Shown here in pieces: positions 1 to 10,172 of a DNA stretch of 64,000 nucleotides (position 1 is the first letter of the stretch; each line of letters starts with the position of its first letter). Below the pieces are notes generated by a model. The model ran no database searches. It was not told the DNA's origin and saw nothing but the letters and a program-made list of their open reading frames with translations. This DNA is from Bacillus sonorensis NBRC 101234 = KCTC 13918 (GTDB lineage Bacteria > Bacillota > Bacilli > Bacillales > Bacillaceae). The stretch spans positions 1-64,000 of the forward strand of contig NZ_BCVZ01000016.1 of assembly GCF_001592005.1 (NCBI RefSeq). Direction: 5' to 3'. Made by a program: the position numbers and the translations under genes.

Positions 1-5
1 CTTTT

Positions 6-79
6 AGGGGCATAGTTTAACGGTAGAACAGAGGTCTCCAAAACCTCCGGTGTGGGTTCGATTCCTACTGCCCCTGCCA
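6..79 (+). tRNA. tRNA-Trp (CCA)
   Basis: Cloverleaf with acceptor AGGGGCA pairing to TGCCCCT, anticodon CCA in the loop CTCCAAA, the T-arm motif GGTTCGATTCC, and an encoded 3' CCA. It is the first of seven closely spaced tRNA genes whose order matches the tail of the B. subtilis trnD operon. Confidence 0.97.
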
Positions 80-99
80 ATTTACACCTTAGAATTTAT

Positions 100-173
100 G
101 GCGGTTGTGGCGAAGTGGTTAACGCACCAGATTGTGGCTCTGGCATTCGTGGGTTCGATTCCCATCAATCGCC
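100..173 (+). tRNA. tRNA-His (GTG)
   Basis: Acceptor GCGGTTG pairs with CAATCGC. The extra G at position -1 typical of tRNA-His faces the C discriminator base. The anticodon is GTG and the 3' CCA is not encoded. Confidence 0.97.
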
Positions 174-188
174 CTTTATGAATAATAT

Positions 189-260
189 TGGGCTATAGCC
201 AAGCGGTAAGGCAACGGACTTTGACTCCGTCATGCGCTGGTTCGAATCCAGCTAGCCCAG
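189..260 (+). tRNA. tRNA-Gln (TTG)
   Basis: Acceptor TGGGCTA pairs with TAGCCCA, the anticodon is TTG (loop CTTTGAC), and the discriminator is G. CCA is not encoded. Confidence 0.97.
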
Positions 261-313
261 TTTCATCTTTTATCAATAAGCTGAATATGATAAAATGAGT
301 TCATCATTAACAT

Positions 314-388
314 GCGGAAGTAGTTCAGTGGTAGAACACCACCTTGCCAAGGTGGGGGTCGCGGGTTCGAATCCCGTCTTCCGCTCCA
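314..388 (+). tRNA. tRNA-Gly (GCC)
   Basis: Acceptor GCGGAAG pairs with CTTCCGC, the anticodon is GCC, the discriminator is T, and the 3' CCA is encoded. A second glycine tRNA (TCC) stands alone at 14781. Confidence 0.97.
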
Positions 389-403
389 ATTTCCTAAAAT
401 GAT

Positions 404-474
<71 letters not shown>

Positions 475-484
475 TAGTGCCCTT

Positions 485-573
485 GCCGGGGTGGTGGAAT
501 TGGCAGACACACAGGACTTAAAATCCTGCGGTAGGTGACTACCGTGCCGGTTCAAGTCCGGCCCTCGGCACCA
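485..573 (+). tRNA. tRNA-Leu (TAA)
   Basis: Class II tRNA with a long variable arm (CGGTAGGTGACTACCG region). Acceptor GCCGGGG pairs with CCTCGGC, the anticodon is TAA, and the 3' CCA is encoded. Confidence 0.97.
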
Positions 574-585
574 TAGCTCACACAT

Positions 586-667
586 GCCGGTGTGGCGGAA
601 TTGGCAGACGCGCACGACTCAAAATCGTGTTCCTTCGGGAGTGTCGGTTCGACCCCGACCACCGGTA
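586..667 (+). tRNA. tRNA-Leu (CAA)
   Basis: Class II tRNA with a variable arm closed by a TTCG loop. Acceptor GCCGGTG pairs with CACCGGT including a terminal G-T wobble. The anticodon is CAA and CCA is not encoded. It is the last tRNA before the operon terminator. Confidence 0.96.
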
Positions 668-695
668 TCACTAAACATCGTATTGCCAAACGATG

Positions 696-730
696 AAAGA
701 GCGTTCCTTTTATAAGGAACGCTCTTTTTA
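696..730 (+). terminator. tRNA operon terminator
   Basis: Perfect 14-bp stem (AAAGAGCGTTCCTT with its complement), a 4-base loop and a T-run. It closes the tRNA operon. Confidence 0.9.
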
Positions 731-738
731 TTTATTCC

Positions 739-894
739 TCATCCAAGCGGCAAACCTGCCAAAATAAACTCAATGATCAGTTGTTGTCCGCGGCCTTCAT
801 TAATCGTATCATGAAATGGTTTATAGCATTCAAGCAGCTCAGCCTCTTGCTTGACGATCCCCTTATTGAAACCCCTCCAATCAAATGAGCTCTT
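739..894 (-). pseudogene. C-terminal remnant of a TetR/AcrR-like regulator
   Basis: An open stretch of 51 codons ends in TGA and is closed upstream by an in-frame TAA at 895-897. There is no start codon with a ribosome-binding site. The peptide ends in EGRGQQLIIEFILAGL, which resembles the last helix of TetR-family regulators, where a FxxxGL ending is common. The rest of the gene is missing, so this looks like a leftover of an earlier insertion or deletion beside the tRNA cluster. The family assignment rests on a short segment and is tentative; the absence of an intact gene is clear. Confidence 0.45.
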
Positions 895-906
895 TTAGCA
901 AGAACC

Positions 907-936
907 AGGCACCTGTCATCGACAAGGTGCTTTTAT
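907..936 (+). terminator. possible rho-independent terminator
   Basis: AGGCACCT and AAGGTGCTT flank a 9-base loop and are followed by TTTTATTTGTTT. There is no intact gene just upstream on this strand, so it may be a relic. The remainder of 937-1150 holds no gene I can support. Confidence 0.45.
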
Positions 937-1150
937 TTGTTTAGAGAATTTTCCTCGACACAAATTTTGGATCACTGGTGTATATGTTCTTACCCTCCAC
1001 AGTTTAGACATCTGTTTACGTTTTGTTTACAAGTTGATCAAACTTTAGCTACATCTGCCCGCTATATTGGAATACAGCAAGATCTCATCCAAATATAGGC
1101 AAAGAAAAAATAGAACACGTAAGCATTAATCTTTTGAGGAGGAAAACAAG

Positions 1151-2476
1151 TTGTCAATCAGTATTAAACTGCCTGATGGGTCTATCAGAGAATATGAAGA
1201 GGAAGCAAGCATCGAGGATGTCGCGGCTTCCATTAGCTGCGGACTGGAAAATGCGGTTGCAGGCAAATTAAACGGAAAGCTGGTCAATTTATCAACTCCG
1301 CTTCAGGACGGTGCGCACGTTGAAATCGTCACCCGGGACTCGGCCGAAGGGCAGAAGATCGTACGGAGGAAGGATTCGCGGGGCACAGGGCGTATTGTGG
1401 CGCTTGATGCAGCACGGGGACTGGCGGTGATAGGGATGTATTTGCAGCACTTCGCCTTGAACGAAACGAACGGTTCAATCGTTTCCGGGAATACGACGCT
1501 TCTATTTGTGCTTTGCGGCGGCATCTCCTATTCGATCATGGCCGGGCGCATGATGGATCGAGGAATGGAGCCGGCCGCATTTCGGACGCGGATGCTTGCC
1601 CGCGCGGTATTTATCGATATGATAGGATATCTGCTCATCATGCTGAATACTCCGTTCGGGGTGATCTTGCCCGCTTATGCGGCACTGTTTGTGCTGGCGT
1701 TGGTGCTCGTTCGTCGTTCGACGCGTGTACTCGTTGCAACGGCAGCAGCTTTGATTGCAGTGAGTCCGCCGCTGATGATTCTCGGAGGCAGCGTCCTGTC
1801 GGGAGCGTACTTACTTGGTGATATTGCAGGCGGCCCGCTGTCCGCGCTCGCACTTGCACCCGCTTTTGTCGCCGGTATGGCGATCGGGCGCTTTGATCTG
1901 ACCAAGACGCGTACTGCACTCTGGCTAGTGGGCAGCGGCGCAATCATGCTCGCTGTCTCTAAGGTGCTGGGCGCTTTCGTTCTTCCAGGGCTGAGCCGTT
2001 CCTTTGAAGAGTGGCTCGTAGGCGTTCAAGGCACCGCCGCCGCCCAGCCGGACCAGTATGCAATCTGGCCGTTCAACGTGGAACCGCCTCTGTGGCATAA
2101 TCTTCTTTCGATTGCTCCGCACAGTGCGTCAACGTTCCAGACACTGCTGGGGCTGGGGGCCGCATTTTTGACGCTGGGACTGGTATGTCTCGTACCGAAG
2201 AAGAACTCTGGTGTGTTAATGCCATTCGCGGGAGTCGGACGTGTAGCGTTGACAATGTATGCAGCTCAGTTTGTCGTGATATGGGGTCTCGAACTATCGG
2301 GGGTCGAGTATGATATCGGGGCGATTCCATTCGGTGATCTGCTCGTCGCAACCGTGACGATGGTGACAGGGTGGTTGATTGCACAGCTCCCTACCGGTCC
2401 GCTCGAGACAGCGATGCGACGTTTTGATCGGGCATTCAGCGCCTTGGGACCAGTTACGGGACCAACACTGAGGTAG
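1151..2476 (+). CDS. ThrRS-type TGS domain fused to a DUF418-like polytopic membrane protein
   Basis: TTG start behind a strong GAGGAGG site. Residues 1-66 read like the N-terminal TGS domain of threonyl-tRNA synthetase (IKLPDGSIREYE; GKLVNLSTPL; VEIVTRDSAEG), but the match stops at about residue 72, where ThrRS would continue into its editing domain. From GRIVALDAARG (80-90) to the end the protein is a hydrophobic membrane protein with about 8-10 helices. It has features of the DUF418/acyltransferase-like family: the LDAxRG start, a PHSxST motif near 323 and the GPLETAMRRF tail near 416. No catalytic ThrRS domain is present. The function is unknown. A membrane carrier or acyltransferase guided by a threonine/nucleotide-sensing TGS domain, or a chance fusion that borrowed the thrS/thrZ 5' end, are both possible. 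I saw no T-box upstream. Confidence 0.8.
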   Translation: MSISIKLPDGSIREYEEEASIEDVAASISCGLENAVAGKLNGKLVNLSTPLQDGAHVEIVTRDSAEGQKIVRRKDSRGTGRIVALDAARGLAVIGMYLQHFALNETNGSIVSGNTTLLFVLCGGISYSIMAGRMMDRGMEPAAFRTRMLARAVFIDMIGYLLIMLNTPFGVILPAYAALFVLALVLVRRSTRVLVATAAALIAVSPPLMILGGSVLSGAYLLGDIAGGPLSALALAPAFVAGMAIGRFDLTKTRTALWLVGSGAIMLAVSKVLGAFVLPGLSRSFEEWLVGVQGTAAAQPDQYAIWPFNVEPPLWHNLLSIAPHSASTFQTLLGLGAAFLTLGLVCLVPKKNSGVLMPFAGVGRVALTMYAAQFVVIWGLELSGVEYDIGAIPFGDLLVATVTMVTGWLIAQLPTGPLETAMRRFDRAFSALGPVTGPTLR

Positions 2477-2777
2477 GCGCTCGTCTTTAACATTTCGTAA
2501 GTATTGCCTGAAGGAAACGTCTGAGCAGACAGCCTTATAAGCGTGAACTCCGAGATATATCGGAGTACGCGGTGGATGAGTTCTGCTGGAAGCAGTATGA
2601 GGAAGTTGTAAGCTTGTTGAAATACTTTGTTATTTTCAGAACCAAGGTTCTGCAGGTTTAAACGAAATGCAGAAGCTTAGAATCTGCTAGAACCGCTCAC
2701 AGGATTAACTTTTTTCTTATCAATGTAACAACTTGAAAATATCGCGCTCAGTACAGAAACGGGGTTGGCATTTTTCT
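2477..2777. other. 301-base gap with a short unexplained open frame
   Basis: No supported gene. One plus-strand frame is open from 2512 to a TAA at 2659-2661 (49 codons, including YAVDEFCWKQYEEVVSLLKY), but it has no ATG and no ribosome-binding site. It may be a gene remnant. The base composition looks like ordinary coding DNA rather than a regulatory leader. Confidence 0.3.
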
Positions 2778-5639
2778 ATGTTTAAAAAAACGTTCACAAC
2801 GTGTTATCTGATGTTGGTCTTATCGCTTATGATGCTGCTGGGAGCGATAACCCCTGGCGTTGCTATGGCGCAGGCTGCCAAGGGGATGGCGTCCGGTCAG
2901 CAGACAAAAGTAAAGACGTCCAATCTAAATAAGACTAAAAAATCTCAGAAGCTAAAACTGGACAACAATGTTGCTTCGATGACAGAGAAACGAACGCTTC
3001 ATGCTGCGTTTAAGCTTCCGCAAGGTGTTGATGTGAAGAGCTTAAGCTGGACGTATGACGGCAAACCGCTGTCTCAATGGAAAAAATATAAGGACCGTGG
3101 TTACACCGGTGCATCTTTCATTACGGTTGACCATGTAAAAGTAACCAACGGCAAGGTTCATGCAAACATCAACTTCGACCTTCCTTACGACACAGTCAAT
3201 CTGGCGGAGCCGCGATTGCAGCGTCCGCTATACGCATCGCTGATGGGCACATTTGATCTGGCAGCAACAGCGAACGGACAAGTCATTGCTCATGCTCCCG
3301 TAAAATTGACGCCGTATGACAGCTTCCGCACTTACGATGAGCTGAAACCGGAGATCGATGCCGTCACAGCAAAAGCTGCGCAAAAAAACAACAGATATAT
3401 CAAAACGACTTCCATTGGAAAATCGGTCGAAGGCCGTGATATCTATTTAACGGTACTTGCCAAGGATAAAGCCTCTGTCGATAAGTATCAGAAGGTGACC
3501 CACCCTGCCATGCTGAATGACCCGAAGAAATTGCAGGCCGACATTAAATCCGGCGCATTTGGCGACTATAAGGTGCCGATCTGGCTGAACAATATTCATC
3601 CGAATGAAGCGCCTGGAGTCGACGCGATCATGAATTACTTTAAGTCAATGGCATTGGATAAGAGCATTACGTATGATACAGTCCTGCCGAATGGCAAGAA
3701 AAGCAAGACAACTTTGAATATAGACGATGCATTAAATAATGTTTTCTTTCTGTTCGTTTATACTGACAATCCTGATGGCCGGGTTCATACAACACGTTCG
3801 AATGCTGAGGATTTCGATTTGAACCGGGATAATTCTTATCAAACCCAGCCTGAAACGCGCAGCATAACGGAGCAAATCGCGAAGTGGTCGCCGCTGTCTT
3901 TTCTGGATATGCACGGGTTCGATGCCAATTTCCTGATTGAGCCCTCTACTCCGCCTCATAACCCGAACGTTGAGTATGATCTTTTGATTGATCACATGGT
4001 GGAACAGGCAAAGGCTATGGGTGAGGCAGGGATTGCAAATACGAAGTACGACTACTATCACATCCCTTATGAAGAACATCGGAAAACTGCAGAAGATCCG
4101 AATTATGTGTCAAAAGGCACCGCTTCAGGATGGGATGATGCATCTGCAGCATATACCACTGCATTCGCCATGTATCACGGTGCGATGGGGCACACGCTGG
4201 AAACGCCCGAGTCGAATGAGGAGTCTACCAAAGTTCTGTATTACAGTTCTGCGGCAGCTGCAAAATATGTAGCAGGGAAGAAAGAAGAACTGTTCCTGAA
4301 CCAATTAAAAATATTCGAGCGCGGGGTGGACAATATCGATGACCGTGCTGTCGATCATTACTTGGTCAACGCCAAAAATGAAGAGATCGGCCGTCCGCGG
4401 CAGGGCAACCAAAACTTTTTCCCGGAATATTACGTACTGCCGGTCGATAAAAACATTCAAAAGAATGTGCTGGAAACCTATAAGATGGTTGAGTACTTCC
4501 TTCGCAACGGCGTAAAGGTTGAACGATCAACAAAAGCGGTAACCGTTAACGGAAAAACATATCCGGCAGGATCATTTATTGTAAACATGCACCAGGCAAA
4601 CCGCGGCCTCGCGAACTTGGTCTTGTATGATGGAATAGATGTATCTGATTATGAAATGATAGCCGGTGAGATGATTCAAAATTTCCATGATATGCGCGGA
4701 TTTGACCGTTATGTGATTCGGAATGCCGGGGTGTTCACAGGCAAGACTTCTCGAGTCACATCGGTATCGTTTCCGGGGACTAAAATGCCAAAACGCTCAG
4801 ATTATGTTCTGATTCAGAACACAAACAATGATGCGGTAAAGGCGGTCAACGAGTTACTGGCAGCCGGCAAGACCGTTACAATGCTCACCAAGAGCGGATC
4901 AGGCTATCAAGCGGGTGACTTCTTGGTTGCCTACAAGGACCTGTACCCATTGGCTTCCAAGTACTGTCTCGACGTGAGCGCATTCAGGCATAAGAAACCA
5001 AGCGGCAAAATCCTCAAGGCTTCTACTGTAGGAGCACTAGGTGAAGCGGCATATGTACTGAAAAATCTGGGCTTTAAAGTCACATCAGAACAGTCGGGCG
5101 CAGATGTGCTTGTCAATACGTTCGACTCTTCTAAATATGTTAATAAAGGAAAGCCTTACATTGCGTTTGGAAATATGGGTATGACGAATGTTCAGAAGTG
5201 GATACCTGGCTTTTCTTTTAAAGGACCTGAATGGGAGAGATACGAAGGCGTCTTCTTGGCAAATGTCATGCAAGATCATGCCATTACAGCCCCTTACAAT
5301 AAACAGGAATACTTCTACACAGTCACTGGTTCTTATATTACCGCTGTTCCTAAAACGGCAAAAGTGCTTGCAGTGATCGCTGATGAAGATCACTTCTTCA
5401 AGGCCGGCTGGTGGCCGGGACATGATGCTGCCAAAGGAAAGATTATGGCCTTCACGTATAAAGATAACAACAAGAACTTAACTGTTTTCGCCAACGATTT
5501 AACCAATAACGATCATCCGCAGCATCAATACCGGTTGCTGGCTAATTCGATTTTTAATGCCGGTCCCGAAAAAACTGACAATGCTCCATCGCTAATTGGA
5601 TCAGTGCCTGAGTCGGGCGATTCTGCAAGGCGTAAATAA
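2778..5639 (+). CDS. large secreted zinc carboxypeptidase, peptidase family M14
   Basis: The protein (953 aa from ATG 2778) starts with a Sec signal peptide: MFKKTF, a long hydrophobic stretch, then a cleavage-like AMAQA. An in-frame TTG lies 45 bases upstream but lacks a Shine-Dalgarno site. M14 signatures are present: zinc ligands in IHPNEAPG (H274, E277), NPDGR plus FDLNRDNSY (substrate pocket), the third ligand in LDMHGFD (H379), and a HTLETPES segment (about 475-478) that supplies the catalytic glutamate. The C-terminal 450 residues have no motif I recognise and may form binding domains. Such extracellular carboxypeptidases trim peptides or peptidoglycan stems; the substrate here is unknown. 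It sits alone between the TGS fusion and the rap remnant, in an accessory segment absent from the corresponding B. subtilis order as I know it. Confidence 0.85.
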   Translation: MFKKTFTTCYLMLVLSLMMLLGAITPGVAMAQAAKGMASGQQTKVKTSNLNKTKKSQKLKLDNNVASMTEKRTLHAAFKLPQGVDVKSLSWTYDGKPLSQWKKYKDRGYTGASFITVDHVKVTNGKVHANINFDLPYDTVNLAEPRLQRPLYASLMGTFDLAATANGQVIAHAPVKLTPYDSFRTYDELKPEIDAVTAKAAQKNNRYIKTTSIGKSVEGRDIYLTVLAKDKASVDKYQKVTHPAMLNDPKKLQADIKSGAFGDYKVPIWLNNIHPNEAPGVDAIMNYFKSMALDKSITYDTVLPNGKKSKTTLNIDDALNNVFFLFVYTDNPDGRVHTTRSNAEDFDLNRDNSYQTQPETRSITEQIAKWSPLSFLDMHGFDANFLIEPSTPPHNPNVEYDLLIDHMVEQAKAMGEAGIANTKYDYYHIPYEEHRKTAEDPNYVSKGTASGWDDASAAYTTAFAMYHGAMGHTLETPESNEESTKVLYYSSAAAAKYVAGKKEELFLNQLKIFERGVDNIDDRAVDHYLVNAKNEEIGRPRQGNQNFFPEYYVLPVDKNIQKNVLETYKMVEYFLRNGVKVERSTKAVTVNGKTYPAGSFIVNMHQANRGLANLVLYDGIDVSDYEMIAGEMIQNFHDMRGFDRYVIRNAGVFTGKTSRVTSVSFPGTKMPKRSDYVLIQNTNNDAVKAVNELLAAGKTVTMLTKSGSGYQAGDFLVAYKDLYPLASKYCLDVSAFRHKKPSGKILKASTVGALGEAAYVLKNLGFKVTSEQSGADVLVNTFDSSKYVNKGKPYIAFGNMGMTNVQKWIPGFSFKGPEWERYEGVFLANVMQDHAITAPYNKQEYFYTVTGSYITAVPKTAKVLAVIADEDHFFKAGWWPGHDAAKGKIMAFTYKDNNKNLTVFANDLTNNDHPQHQYRLLANSIFNAGPEKTDNAPSLIGSVPESGDSARRK

Positions 5640-5836
5640 TGGTCGGGCGGTGATTCGTGAATTGGCAGGCCCCGGCATGATCAAGTGTTGGCGGAAACAA
5701 TTTGGCGCCGCTGAAGCAAGTGACTCATGCCGAATTCTTGACGATGGCCAATTTAACCACTGACACGCAACTTATCTTTACGCAGCGGAGATTTCAGCTA
5801 TTTTGTACGGCGTCCTACACTCTTATTATGAAGGGT

Positions 5837-5869
5837 GAAATAGCGACAGTGTTTTACTGTCGCTATTTC
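5837..5869. terminator. perfect 14-bp hairpin
   Basis: GAAATAGCGACAGT and its exact complement flank a GTTTT loop. The downstream T-run is weak, so it may be a terminator or a relic. The stretch 5640-5836 contains no gene I can support. Confidence 0.5.
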
Positions 5870-5881
5870 ATATACGGTCTT

Positions 5882-6028
5882 ATGATGCTTTTCTGGAATA
5901 CTTCCCATCAAGAGGACTATGAGGAAGCTCTTGCTGAGGATGTGGCGAAAGTGTACATTTTATTAAAAAATTACAAATATTCCACATACTTCTTAGGAAA
6001 AGCGATAAAATCAAGTAAACTAACATGA
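5882..6028 (+). pseudogene. C-terminal remnant of a Rap response-regulator phosphatase
   Basis: The last 48 codons of an open frame, including QEDYEEALAEDVAKVY and YFLGKAIKSS, look like the final TPR helices of Rap proteins, where acidic AEDVA-type helices are followed by a KAI/KML helix. The N-terminal three-helix bundle and most TPRs are absent; a hairpin and unrelated sequence lie upstream. The stop codon is 15 bases before the phr start, the spacing expected of a rap-phr cassette. Assignment is by pattern and position only. Confidence 0.5.
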
Positions 6029-6043
6029 AAGGAGGTTCTTTAC

Positions 6044-6154
6044 ATGAAAAAAATAATCGCAAGTGTTTTTTTCATTACTGCATCCCTTGGGTTTGATTTG
6101 GCCAGCGCGACAGGTTCAGAAACTCTGCTCGCTTCCAGAGGCGCCGGATCTTAA
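6044..6154 (+). CDS. Phr-type secreted signalling peptide precursor
   Basis: The 36-residue product is preceded by AAAGGAGG. It has the Phr layout: a charged start (MKKIIA), a hydrophobic signal segment (SVFFITASLGF), an ALA-type cleavage region (DLASATGS), and a short C-terminal tail ending ASRGAGS. Mature Phr pentapeptides are usually the last five or so residues with arginine at position 2, so SRGAG or RGAGS, or a hexapeptide covering both, is the candidate signal. It directly follows the rap remnant and is closed by a strong terminator. Because no intact rap lies beside it, its receptor would have to be elsewhere or lost. Family assignment is inferred from layout and context. Confidence 0.7.
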   Translation: MKKIIASVFFITASLGFDLASATGSETLLASRGAGS

Positions 6155-6170
6155 AGAGCAAAACGGCATG

Positions 6171-6200
6171 AAAAAAGGCGGCAACATTGTCGCCTTTTTT
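6171..6200 (+). terminator. terminator after phr
   Basis: AAAAAAGGCGGCAA pairs with TTGTCGCCTTTTTT, leaving a 2-base tip (effectively a 4-base loop), and ends in six T. Confidence 0.85.
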
Positions 6201-6409
6201 GGTTGCATTTCTTCTTTCAATCTTTGAAGGTGAGAAGATTCGCTTAATGAATGCTGTAACGGTCATTGGTTGCGTGTGATTCTTCGTTAGTATACATAGT
6301 TTTGGAAAAGACCGGTGCTAATCAGGATTCCTCTTGCACTCCCTATCAATATCCTGTACCGTTAAATCAATAAAACCATTCACATACATCATAACTGGAG
6401 TGACGAAAC

Positions 6410-7171
6410 GTGAATAAAACACTCAACATCAGAGATGTCATCCTCGGGGAAGGAATACCGAAAATCTGTGTGCCCCTCGTCGGAAAAACGCTTGAACAAT
6501 TGAAAGAAGAAGCCGCTTTTCTTCCATCCATTCGTCCGGATCTTGCCGAATGGCGGGCTGATTTTTTTGAGGATGTCGAAGACATTGACAAAGTGAAAGA
6601 GGTATTGGCTGACATCCGAGCGATATTAAAAGATATCCCGTTGATCTTTACATTTCGCAGCGCGGAGGAAGGCGGCGAAAAAGAAGTCAGTAAGGAATTT
6701 TACTTTTCATTGAATCACGCCGTTGCCGAAACAGGGCTGGCAGATGTGATTGATGTCGAGCTGTTCAATGAAGAGCAAGAAGTGAGAAGACTGGTTGAAA
6801 CGGCTCATATGCATCGTGTATTCGTCATTATGTCCAATCATGATTTTGAAAAGACGCCGCCAGTGGAAGAAATCATTGCCCGCTTGCGCAAAGCCCAGGA
6901 ATTAGGCGCTGATTTGCCCAAGATTGCGGTGATGCCTGAAACACCGGCTGATGTGCTGACATTGCTTGAGGCGACTCATACGATGAATGAACGCTATGCG
7001 GAGCGGCCGATTATTACGATGTCAATGGCCGGGACAGGTGTGATCAGCCGGCTGGCCGGAGAGGTGTTTGGTTCGGCGATGACGTTTGGCGTAGCCGAAA
7101 AGGCATCTGCACCAGGCCAAATCGCGGCGGCGGAGCTCAAGCAGATACTTGGCATTTTGCATCGCAATTGA
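6410..7171 (+). CDS. aroD: type I 3-dehydroquinate dehydratase
   Basis: This enzyme (253 aa) converts 3-dehydroquinate to 3-dehydroshikimate in the shikimate pathway through a lysine Schiff base. The sequence shows the family TIM-barrel landmarks: KICVPLVG at the start, DLAEWRADFFED, LIFTFRSAEEGG, VDVELFN, VIMSNHDFEKTP (with the catalytic histidine), the Schiff-base lysine region LPKIAVMP, and MSMAGTGVISRLAGEVFGS near the end. Length matches the family. The start is GTG 6410, after GGAG. In B. subtilis this gene is called aroC. It is monocistronic and convergent with spo0M. Confidence 0.95.
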   Translation: MNKTLNIRDVILGEGIPKICVPLVGKTLEQLKEEAAFLPSIRPDLAEWRADFFEDVEDIDKVKEVLADIRAILKDIPLIFTFRSAEEGGEKEVSKEFYFSLNHAVAETGLADVIDVELFNEEQEVRRLVETAHMHRVFVIMSNHDFEKTPPVEEIIARLRKAQELGADLPKIAVMPETPADVLTLLEATHTMNERYAERPIITMSMAGTGVISRLAGEVFGSAMTFGVAEKASAPGQIAAAELKQILGILHRN

Positions 7172-7211
7172 TAAATAGACAAAGGAGCCGTTCCAGCGGC
7201 TCCTTTTCCGT

Positions 7212-7988
7212 TTATCCGGCATTTTGCTCAATAATTGCCTGAAGCGATTGTTTCAGCGCTTCTGCATCTTTCAGCTCTGCTTCGTCAAACCGGACGCGGG
7301 CGAGCCTTTCGCCTTCATTATACATTTCTTCCAGCCAGCCTCTTAAACCTCTTGCGCGGCGGTCTGCCTCGATCATCATCTCCAGGCCGCTGTCATCTAA
7401 AAGAAAAACGAGCTCTAATTCGTCAAACAGGCGGCGGTAATGTTGTGCCACCGGAACAAATTCGAATTCCTGCACGAACGGCAGCCGCTGTTTGAAGTAT
7501 GGCGCATGTTCACAGTCTGCTTCACGAAGCCGGAATCCGAGTTCTTCGACGGCTTTCAGCACAGCATCGATCCACGGGTGCGGTTTGACGATGATCGGGT
7601 CGTTATCCGATTTATCTATTCCCCCTTGAATATCGAGATCTGTAAATAAGAAAACGCCAGCTGCTTTCATCGATATCGGCGTATCAAGCGGCAGGTTGAA
7701 TGAAAAAGAAAAATGCCGCTCCTCCCCGGGGCTGATTGTGAACGCTTCTGTTACGCGGTGGGATTTGATGGTGGCGGTTTTCCATTCCTTTTTATCATCT
7801 TTTACAACGGCATATTTCGCACTCAGCAATACTTCGATATACCTGATCTGCTGTTCGACATTGCCGCCTTTTACAGAAACGGTTCCTCTGATTTCCTCTC
7901 CCGGCAGGTAGGCATCTTTCTCCAAAACCGTATCGACCTTTGCCGACCCGATGCCCGCGCTAGCCGCAAGCTTTTTAAAAAATGACAT
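7212..7988 (-). CDS. spo0M: sporulation-control protein Spo0M (arrestin-like)
   Basis: The 258-residue protein starts at ATG 7988 (MSFFKKLAASAG), which has AAGGAGAAG upstream; the longer in-frame extension is not used. Spo0M is a cytoplasmic arrestin-fold protein that influences early sporulation and cell-envelope behaviour. Visible hallmarks are VDTVLEKDAYLPGEEIRGTV, PGEERHFSFSFNLPLDTPIS and GGIDKSDNDPIIVKPHPW, followed by the EFVP and LDDSGLEMMIEADRRARGL segments typical of the family. It is transcribed divergently from thiC. Upstream CGTA-type elements could suit an ECF sigma factor, but I could not settle a promoter. Confidence 0.93.
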   Translation of the reverse strand: MSFFKKLAASAGIGSAKVDTVLEKDAYLPGEEIRGTVSVKGGNVEQQIRYIEVLLSAKYAVVKDDKKEWKTATIKSHRVTEAFTISPGEERHFSFSFNLPLDTPISMKAAGVFLFTDLDIQGGIDKSDNDPIIVKPHPWIDAVLKAVEELGFRLREADCEHAPYFKQRLPFVQEFEFVPVAQHYRRLFDELELVFLLDDSGLEMMIEADRRARGLRGWLEEMYNEGERLARVRFDEAELKDAEALKQSLQAIIEQNAG

Positions 7989-8133
7989 ATATTGATCTTC
8001 TCCTTCTGTTGAAATAAAGGCAATGTTTATACGCGTTTGATCGCTAAAAGGATTCATTTATTTCTGAATCGTTTTAACTTTCTCTTTTCATCGCTAAATC
8101 GATATGTTACCATAAAAACGAATTTAATAGCTT

Positions 8134-8224
8134 TACTAGGGGTGCCCTGTTTGGGCTGAGAGAGAAACAAGTGCGTTTCTTAACCCTTTGGACCTGATCT
8201 GGTTCGTACCAGCGTGGGGAAGTA
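8134..8224 (+). ncRNA. TPP riboswitch (THI element)
   Basis: Conserved blocks in order: AGGGGTGCC, GGGCTGAGA, the variable hairpin AAACAAGTGCGTTT, ACCCTTTGGACCTGATCTGG, then TACCAGCGTGGGGAAGT. It lies about 160 bases before thiC with an intrinsic terminator between, so thiamine pyrophosphate should end transcription before thiC. Confidence 0.96.
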
Positions 8225-8225
8225 A

Positions 8226-10157
<1,932 letters not shown>

Positions 10158-10172
10158 ATACAAGCAATACGG

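Noticed and set aside
937..1150. T-box leader before the TGS-fusion gene, expected if the 5' end came from thrS or thrZ
   Set aside because: No TGGNACCGCG-type T-box sequence, specifier stem or antiterminator is visible.
5702..5881. N-terminal part of a 108-codon open frame ending in the Rap-like tail
   Set aside because: No ribosome-binding site, it crosses a perfect hairpin, and the sequence has no Rap-like or other family character. Only the last 48 codons were kept, as a remnant.
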